From positions 248,001 to 312,000 of the forward strand of contig NZ_CAXUQL020000002.1 in NCBI RefSeq assembly GCF_964253035.1: 64,000 nt of DNA. The letters run 5' to 3'. Source of the stretch: Pseudorhodoferax sp032153935 (GTDB lineage: Bacteria; Pseudomonadota; Gammaproteobacteria; Burkholderiales; Burkholderiaceae_C). Under the pieces are notes generated by a model. The model did no database searches, was not told the DNA's origin, and saw only the letters and a list, made by a program, of their open reading frames with translations. The translations under genes were made by a program, and so were the position numbers. Positions 59,620-64,000 of this stretch are shown here, piece by piece. The number at the start of each line of letters is the position of its first letter. The stretch's first letter is position 1.

Positions 59620-60104
59620 GGCCTCCGACAGCACACACAGACACGTCGTGTATCGATGTTCCCGTGGATTCTGAGCACGTTGCTCACACCACGCGGCAAG
59701 CACACGTCCCTTACGGGATGAAACATCCAGCGCACGCTACCCCAAGTCAATTTACATATCGTGCAGAACAGCTTGCTTCGGCAACGCGGCAACATGTGTT
59801 GCAAGCACATTCGCCATTGCATCATCCCGTCAACCAGCACGCAACGGTCGTTGTAGCCCGCCGACATCTCGCCATCGACTGGCCAAGGAAGATCAGGCTG
59901 CTCCAGAACACGACGACAACAGAAATTCGCTTGCGCACCCAAAATGATGTGTATGGCGCGCAGGCCGCCTGCTTCCTACTTTCGTCGACATGGCCTCACA
60001 GCAAGTCGTGAGAACGATTCTTCTTCAGTGCGTTGACATAGGATTAGTGGTTTTGCCAGCAAGCCTCCGGCGCTATTGACTTCGTACCTATCCCTCAACG
60101 TCGC
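59620..60104. other. Gene-poor region upstream of czcI
   Basis: No coding region with a ribosome binding site and family resemblance is seen here. Base composition looks lower in GC than the flanks. A possible -35 (TTGACA) lies about 70 bases before the next gene. It may contain part of that gene's promoter or decayed sequence. Confidence 0.4.
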
Positions 60105-61517
60105 ATGAACACTGCAAATCGACCCTACCTCACCCGCCCCCCATGGTCCGCAAGCGCGCTCATCGCGCTGACTTTAATGTTGGGCGCCTGTGCTGCCAGC
60201 CCTCAGTTCCAGGAACCGGCGGCGAAATTCCAGGGCCGCATCAGTGTGGTCGATACCCCCCAGGTCATCCCTGGCGCCCCGGTCAAGATCGCTGGCCGCG
60301 GCTTCGTGCCTGGCCAGCAGGTGCAGTTGACCTATGCGGGGACCGCATTGGGCGCGCCGGCGACGGCAGATGCTGAGGGCAACTTCCGCACGGAGTTCGC
60401 AATACCCGGCGACGCACCGCCTGGGCAACACCCCGTGGTCGTCAACGCAACGCGGCCCGTGGCTGCGGTCGTCCATCCCTTGAAGGTATCGCCCAACGTC
60501 CCGCTGTCCGGCCAAGAGCAGTTCAACGTGACGTCCCAGCCGCTTGTCCAAGGCCTGTACCAGGTCGCCTACAGCGCACGCAACGACCGGTTGTATGTCA
60601 CCTCTGCCGTGGGCCGCCCGCCGGTCACGCAGTCGGCTCTGCTCAAGGTCCATCCTCAGACTCTTGCCATCGAAGCACGAGCCACCCCGAAGGAGGTGCC
60701 TCAGCAAGCCGGCCAGCAGCGCGCACCGGGCGTGTTCGCCGTCTACGGCGTTGCAGTGGACGATGCGAACGACACCTTGTGGGTGACGAACACGCGCCAG
60801 GACACCGTAGCGGTGTACCGTCAGGCGGACCTTTCGCTGGTCAAGCAGTTCGAGGTCGGCAGTGTTGCGCACTCCCGCGACGTCGTGGTCGATGCCGCAC
60901 GCGGCAAGGCCTTTGCGTCTGCCGCCGGCGCCCCGTTGATCAAGGTGTTCGACACCAAGACGCTGCAACCGCTGCCCGACATCAAACTGGAAACCACGGT
61001 GAAAGGGCCGGACGCCAAGCCGTTCTCGCCGTTCAGCCTGGCCTTCGATGCACCGACCGGCAAGCTCTACACCGTCAGCCTGAACAGTGCGGAGGTGGCC
61101 GTGATCGACACGACCAGCGGGCGGGTCGAAAAAGTCTTCGTCGTGGACAGTGCGCAATCGACCATCGGTGTGGCCTACGACCCGAAAACCCGGCGCCTCT
61201 TCGTGGCTGCACAAGGCAGCGACAACCTTCTGATCGTGGACCCAGCTACCGGCAAGACCCTGCACAACGTGCTCGTGGGCGCGGGAACGCACAACGTCGC
61301 CGTGGATTCCGCCCGTGGTCAGGTGTACGTGTCGAACAGGGGCGCGGGAACTGTCACCGTCGTGAGCGTGGACGGCAAGATCATCGCCAACCTGCCTGGT
61401 GGAACCTTCCCGAACCACGTGGCCGGCGATGGCAAAGGCACTTTCTACGCCATCAACAAGTCCAGGGGCGCCGACGATCCGCAGGGCGACCGCATCACGC
61501 GCATTGCCCCGCGTTGA
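60105..61517 (+). CDS. YncE-like beta-propeller lipoprotein
   Basis: A 470-residue exported lipoprotein (lipobox LMLGACAA). An Ig-like domain (about 45-130) precedes a seven-bladed YVTN/YncE-type beta-propeller with blade motifs such as VYVSNRGAGTVTVVSVDG and LYTVSLNSAEVAVIDTTSG. YncE-type proteins are iron- or DNA-linked periplasmic propellers, but no function is firm. It lies between the czc and cad/pbr regions and has its own promoter. Link to metal resistance is by context only. Confidence 0.78.
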   Translation: MNTANRPYLTRPPWSASALIALTLMLGACAASPQFQEPAAKFQGRISVVDTPQVIPGAPVKIAGRGFVPGQQVQLTYAGTALGAPATADAEGNFRTEFAIPGDAPPGQHPVVVNATRPVAAVVHPLKVSPNVPLSGQEQFNVTSQPLVQGLYQVAYSARNDRLYVTSAVGRPPVTQSALLKVHPQTLAIEARATPKEVPQQAGQQRAPGVFAVYGVAVDDANDTLWVTNTRQDTVAVYRQADLSLVKQFEVGSVAHSRDVVVDAARGKAFASAAGAPLIKVFDTKTLQPLPDIKLETTVKGPDAKPFSPFSLAFDAPTGKLYTVSLNSAEVAVIDTTSGRVEKVFVVDSAQSTIGVAYDPKTRRLFVAAQGSDNLLIVDPATGKTLHNVLVGAGTHNVAVDSARGQVYVSNRGAGTVTVVSVDGKIIANLPGGTFPNHVAGDGKGTFYAINKSRGADDPQGDRITRIAPR

Positions 61518-61561
61518 CCGTCGAGGCGACAGGCTTCCGGGCCAGGTGCGTGGGCTGCCGA

Positions 61562-62014
61562 TCAGTGGCCATGCACCGAACGCAGATGCCGCGCCTCGGC
61601 GGTTGCGATGCCGGCTTCACCAGCAGCCTCGCTGAGCCCGGCGAGGATGCCGCACTGCTTTGAGGTTTGCTGGTCCTGACAACGACGACGCAACTCCTTG
61701 AGGTGCCGCTCTAGCGAGCGCAGCTCGGCGATGCGGGTGCTGACATGGCCGATGTGCTCGTCCAAAAGTGCATTGACGTCCCCACAATCGGCCGCAGGGT
61801 CGTCCTTGATGTTGAGAAGCGCGCGCACTTCCCCCAGGGACATGTCCAGTGTCCGGCAGTAGCGGATGAACTGAAGCCTTTCCAAGTGCGCCTCTTCGTA
61901 CGCCCGGAAATTTCCCGCCGTACGTGACGGGGCCGGCAACAGGCCTTCGCGCTCGTAGTAGCGAATCGTCTCGATCTGGGTGGCCGTGGCACGTGCCAGT
62001 TCGCCGATTTTCAT
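61562..62014 (-). CDS. cadR: CadR/PbrR-type MerR-family regulator
   Basis: A 150-residue MerR regulator with an N-terminal helix-turn-helix (MKIGELARATATQIETIRYYEREGLL). The metal cysteines are C77, C112 and C121, matching CadR (C77, C112, C119) and PbrR. A His-containing tail (HLRSVHGH) matches CadR. The start at 62014 replaces a longer frame that has no support. It is divergent from the P-type ATPase gene and probably activates it in response to Cd, Pb or Zn. Confidence 0.92.
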   Translation of the reverse strand: MKIGELARATATQIETIRYYEREGLLPAPSRTAGNFRAYEEAHLERLQFIRYCRTLDMSLGEVRALLNIKDDPAADCGDVNALLDEHIGHVSTRIAELRSLERHLKELRRRCQDQQTSKQCGILAGLSEAAGEAGIATAEARHLRSVHGH

Positions 62015-62035
62015 GCTGCACTCCTCGTTGCGACC

Positions 62036-62058
62036 AATTCTGTAGCTGCTACAGAATT
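62036..62058. promoter_or_regulatory. Perfect 10-bp palindrome upstream of cadR
   Basis: AATTCTGTAG-CTG-CTACAGAATT at 62036-62058, just upstream of the cadR start. It is a plausible second operator for CadR or another MerR protein, or an autoregulatory site. A -35/-10 pair with a long spacer is not evident on either strand. Confidence 0.45.
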
Positions 62059-62100
62059 TGACAGGCCAGACAGGCATGTACCTTGGACGACAGAAGGGGC

Positions 62101-62131
62101 TTGACCCTGTAGTGGGTACAGGGATTCAAAT
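62101..62131 (+). promoter_or_regulatory. MerR-type operator/promoter of the Cd/Pb ATPase gene
   Basis: TTGACC (62101-62106) and TCAAAT (62126-62131) are separated by 19 bp. The spacer holds a perfect dyad CCCTGTA-GTGGG-TACAGGG at 62105-62123. This matches CadR/PbrR operators. It ends 20 bp before the ATPase start. Confidence 0.8.
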
Positions 62132-62151
62132 CGGAGGCAAAGGAAGATCCA

Positions 62152-64000
62152 ATGTCTACGTCAGAAACGCTTCAGCGACCCACTGATCCCGCCCATGGGG
62201 CCTGCGGCTGCGCCAGTACCTGCGCCGCGCTACAGCCTGCACGCACGCTGCGCGTGCCCGATATGTGTTGCAAGAACGAAGAGAAGCCGATCCGACTTGC
62301 GCTTGAGAATCTGGCCGGCGTCAAGGCATTGAACGTCGATCTGCCGGAGCACACGATCACGTTTCAAGCTTCGGACGCGGCGTGGGCCGAGGCCGTGGCG
62401 GCCGTGAACAAGCTGGGGTTCGCCACCGAACCCGCGTTGCCTGCGGCGGCCGGTGACTGCTGCGGGTCAGCCTGTGCCGCACCGATAGCGCTTGCGCCGC
62501 CCATGCGCAAGGAAGAGCCGTTGTCCAAAGCTGCGCCGTCATCCGACGGAGCACTGATGTTGCGCATTCCAGAGATGGACTGCGCATCGGAAGAAGGCCA
62601 GATTCGGCGCGCGCTCGAAGGTTTTCCACAAGTCAAACGACTGCGGTTCGATCTTCCCGCACGTCTGCTGTCGGTCGATGTTCCAGCGCAGACCTGGGGC
62701 GCTGTTGTCGCAGCTATCGCGAAGCTCGGGTTCACGCCCGAGCAGCTTTCTGCACCGCCTGCGGCGGAGGACACCGCGAAGGCTCAGCGCGTCGAGTTGG
62801 CTCGGCTTCTTGCTGCGCTGGGCGTCGCGGTCTTGGCCGAAGTATTGCACTTGGTTTTTCCTGACACCTTGCCCTGGCGTGTCGCTGGGATGGCTGTGGC
62901 TGGCGGTGCCATCGCGTTGTCAGGGTTGACGGTGTTCAAGAAGGGCTTGTCTTCGTTGCTTCGCGGGCAGTTGAACATCAACGCGTTGATGAGCGCGGCC
63001 GTCGTCGGCGCCTTTCTCATTGGCCAATGGCCAGAGGCGGCGATGGTGATGGCGCTGTACTCCTTGGCTGAACTCATCGAAGCGCGCTCTGTCGAGCGCG
63101 CCCGCAATGCCATCGCCGGCCTGCTCGCGCTGTCGCCATCGCGGGCGGAGATCCGCCAGCCAGATGGAACATGGGTATCGACTCAGGCCAGTGAGATCGC
63201 GGTTGGCGCGGTCGCCCGCGTCAAGCCCGGTGAACGAATTGCCTTGGATGGCCGTGTCACCTCCGGCCATGGGGCGGTTGATCAATCACCCGTCACCGGT
63301 GAGAGCATTCCAGTGGACAAAGTGCCAGGCGATGACGTCTTTGCCGGCACCATCAACCAGAGCGGTGCGCTGGAGTTTGAAGTCACGAAACCCGCCAGCG
63401 ACACCGTGTTGGCACGCATCATCCACGCTGTCGAAGAGGCCCAGAGCCAGCGCGCGCCCACGCAGCGCATCGTGGACAAGTTCGCGGCGATCTACACGCC
63501 GGCCGTGTTCGTGCTGGCGGTCGCAGTAGCTGTCGGCATGCCTCTTGTTGCCGGCTGGCCGTGGCTTGAGGCGGTCTACAAGGCGCTGGTGTTGTTGGTG
63601 ATCGCGTGCCCGTGCGCCCTCGTGATTTCCACGCCGGTGACTGTGGTCAGTGGCTTGGCCGCAGCGGCTCGGCGTGGCATTCTGATCAAGGGCGGCGTCT
63701 ACCTGGAACAAGCACGCAAGCTGACCGTGCTCGGTCTGGACAAGACGGGCACGCTCACGGAGGGCAAGCCCAAACTGGTCGCGCATCGTGTCCTGGCGAG
63801 CGACGTTGCAGACGACCGGGCACGTCTCATTGCATTGAGCTTGGCAGAGCGCTCGGACCATCCGGTGTCTCGGGCGGTCGCCGCTGGCCTGAAAGGCTCG
63901 GCAGTCGAGGTCCAGGACTTCGGTGCGGAACTGGGCCGTGGCGTTCACGGCTCCCTCGATGGACGCAAGTACATCTTGGGCAACCATCGGTGGTTGCATG
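62152..64000 (+). CDS. Zn/Cd/Pb-exporting P-type ATPase (partial)
   Basis: The first 616 codons of a P1B-2 ATPase; it runs off the right edge. Two soft-metal N-terminal domains are present: DMCCKNEE near 40 and EMDCASEE near 141, and a CCGSAC element lies between. The transmembrane metal motif is CPC at 486-488, and the phosphorylation site is DKTGTLTEG (D530). It is controlled by the CadR/PbrR regulator and operator just upstream. Without the C-terminus it cannot be assigned to CadA, ZntA or PbrA. Confidence 0.9.
   Translation, partial: MSTSETLQRPTDPAHGACGCASTCAALQPARTLRVPDMCCKNEEKPIRLALENLAGVKALNVDLPEHTITFQASDAAWAEAVAAVNKLGFATEPALPAAAGDCCGSACAAPIALAPPMRKEEPLSKAAPSSDGALMLRIPEMDCASEEGQIRRALEGFPQVKRLRFDLPARLLSVDVPAQTWGAVVAAIAKLGFTPEQLSAPPAAEDTAKAQRVELARLLAALGVAVLAEVLHLVFPDTLPWRVAGMAVAGGAIALSGLTVFKKGLSSLLRGQLNINALMSAAVVGAFLIGQWPEAAMVMALYSLAELIEARSVERARNAIAGLLALSPSRAEIRQPDGTWVSTQASEIAVGAVARVKPGERIALDGRVTSGHGAVDQSPVTGESIPVDKVPGDDVFAGTINQSGALEFEVTKPASDTVLARIIHAVEEAQSQRAPTQRIVDKFAAIYTPAVFVLAVAVAVGMPLVAGWPWLEAVYKALVLLVIACPCALVISTPVTVVSGLAAAARRGILIKGGVYLEQARKLTVLGLDKTGTLTEGKPKLVAHRVLASDVADDRARLIALSLAERSDHPVSRAVAAGLKGSAVEVQDFGAELGRGVHGSLDGRKYILGNHRWLH

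Overview
The window is a high-GC metal and metalloid resistance island from a Gram-negative betaproteobacterium, most likely order Burkholderiales (Comamonadaceae or Alcaligenaceae grade). The evidence is the two Burkholderiales-type trimeric porins, four DUF4148 proteins (a family essentially confined to that order), a CzcI-type protein and RND efflux genes of the Cupriavidus/Delftia/Achromobacter type. No rRNA, tRNA or CRISPR array was seen.

Layout. 1-4990: a Tn7/Tn5053-like transposition module (TnsB-like DDE transposase split by a frameshift, TnsC/TniB ATPase, TniQ). 5180-14190: an arsR gene, then a leftward phosphate cluster (regulator-pstS-pstC-pstA-pstB-phoU-phoB, no phoR in view) and a divergent Tat-exported PhoX phosphatase that ends in a strong terminator. 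14260-19834: a rightward arsenic operon, arsR-arsI-arsC-arsC-arsB-arsC-arsH-MFS. 20111-21995: a glutaredoxin-MauE membrane gene cleanly interrupted by a 1105-bp IS30-family element. 22045-33871: a copper/silver operon behind a CueR-type promoter (small His-rich and Met-rich periplasmic proteins, TolC-like lipoprotein, multicopper oxidase, cupredoxin, DUF411, CusF-like, then CusC-CusB-CusA-CusF). 34185-50143: a second-tier block of two porins, DUF4148 proteins, zinc ribbon + P1B-4 ATPase, EptA-response regulator-DgkA, a Sel1-like/atypical response regulator pair and a complete two-component system. 50350-59425: a leftward czcI-czcC-czcB-czcA-(His-rich protein)-dsbB-dsbA-CDF operon. 60105-64000: a beta-propeller lipoprotein, a CadR/PbrR regulator and the start of a Zn/Cd/Pb P-type ATPase.

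How it works together. Arsenate enters through phosphate transporters, so a Pst system and PhoX embedded between two arsR genes fits selective phosphate uptake combined with reduction, C-As bond cleavage and efflux of arsenic. Copper and silver are handled by oxidation, periplasmic chaperones and tripartite efflux. Divalent cations are handled by CzcCBA, CDF and two P-type ATPases.

The main new observation is a shared promoter architecture. Six places (34185, 36143, 42016, 46442, 50143 and 59613, read in the direction of transcription) carry an 18-bp dyad close to GATGACA-N4-TGTCATC. Each is followed, exactly 49 nt after its first base, by a -10-like hexamer TAnAnT. The six promoters face a DUF4148 gene, the zinc ribbon/P1B-4 ATPase pair, eptA-regulator-dgkA, a second DUF4148 gene, a DUF4148 pair, and czcI-czcCBA. 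The two OmpR-type regulators in the island have nearly identical DNA-recognition regions and are the obvious candidates to bind it. This suggests one metal-responsive regulon that couples efflux, lipid A modification and uncharacterised DUF4148 periplasmic proteins.
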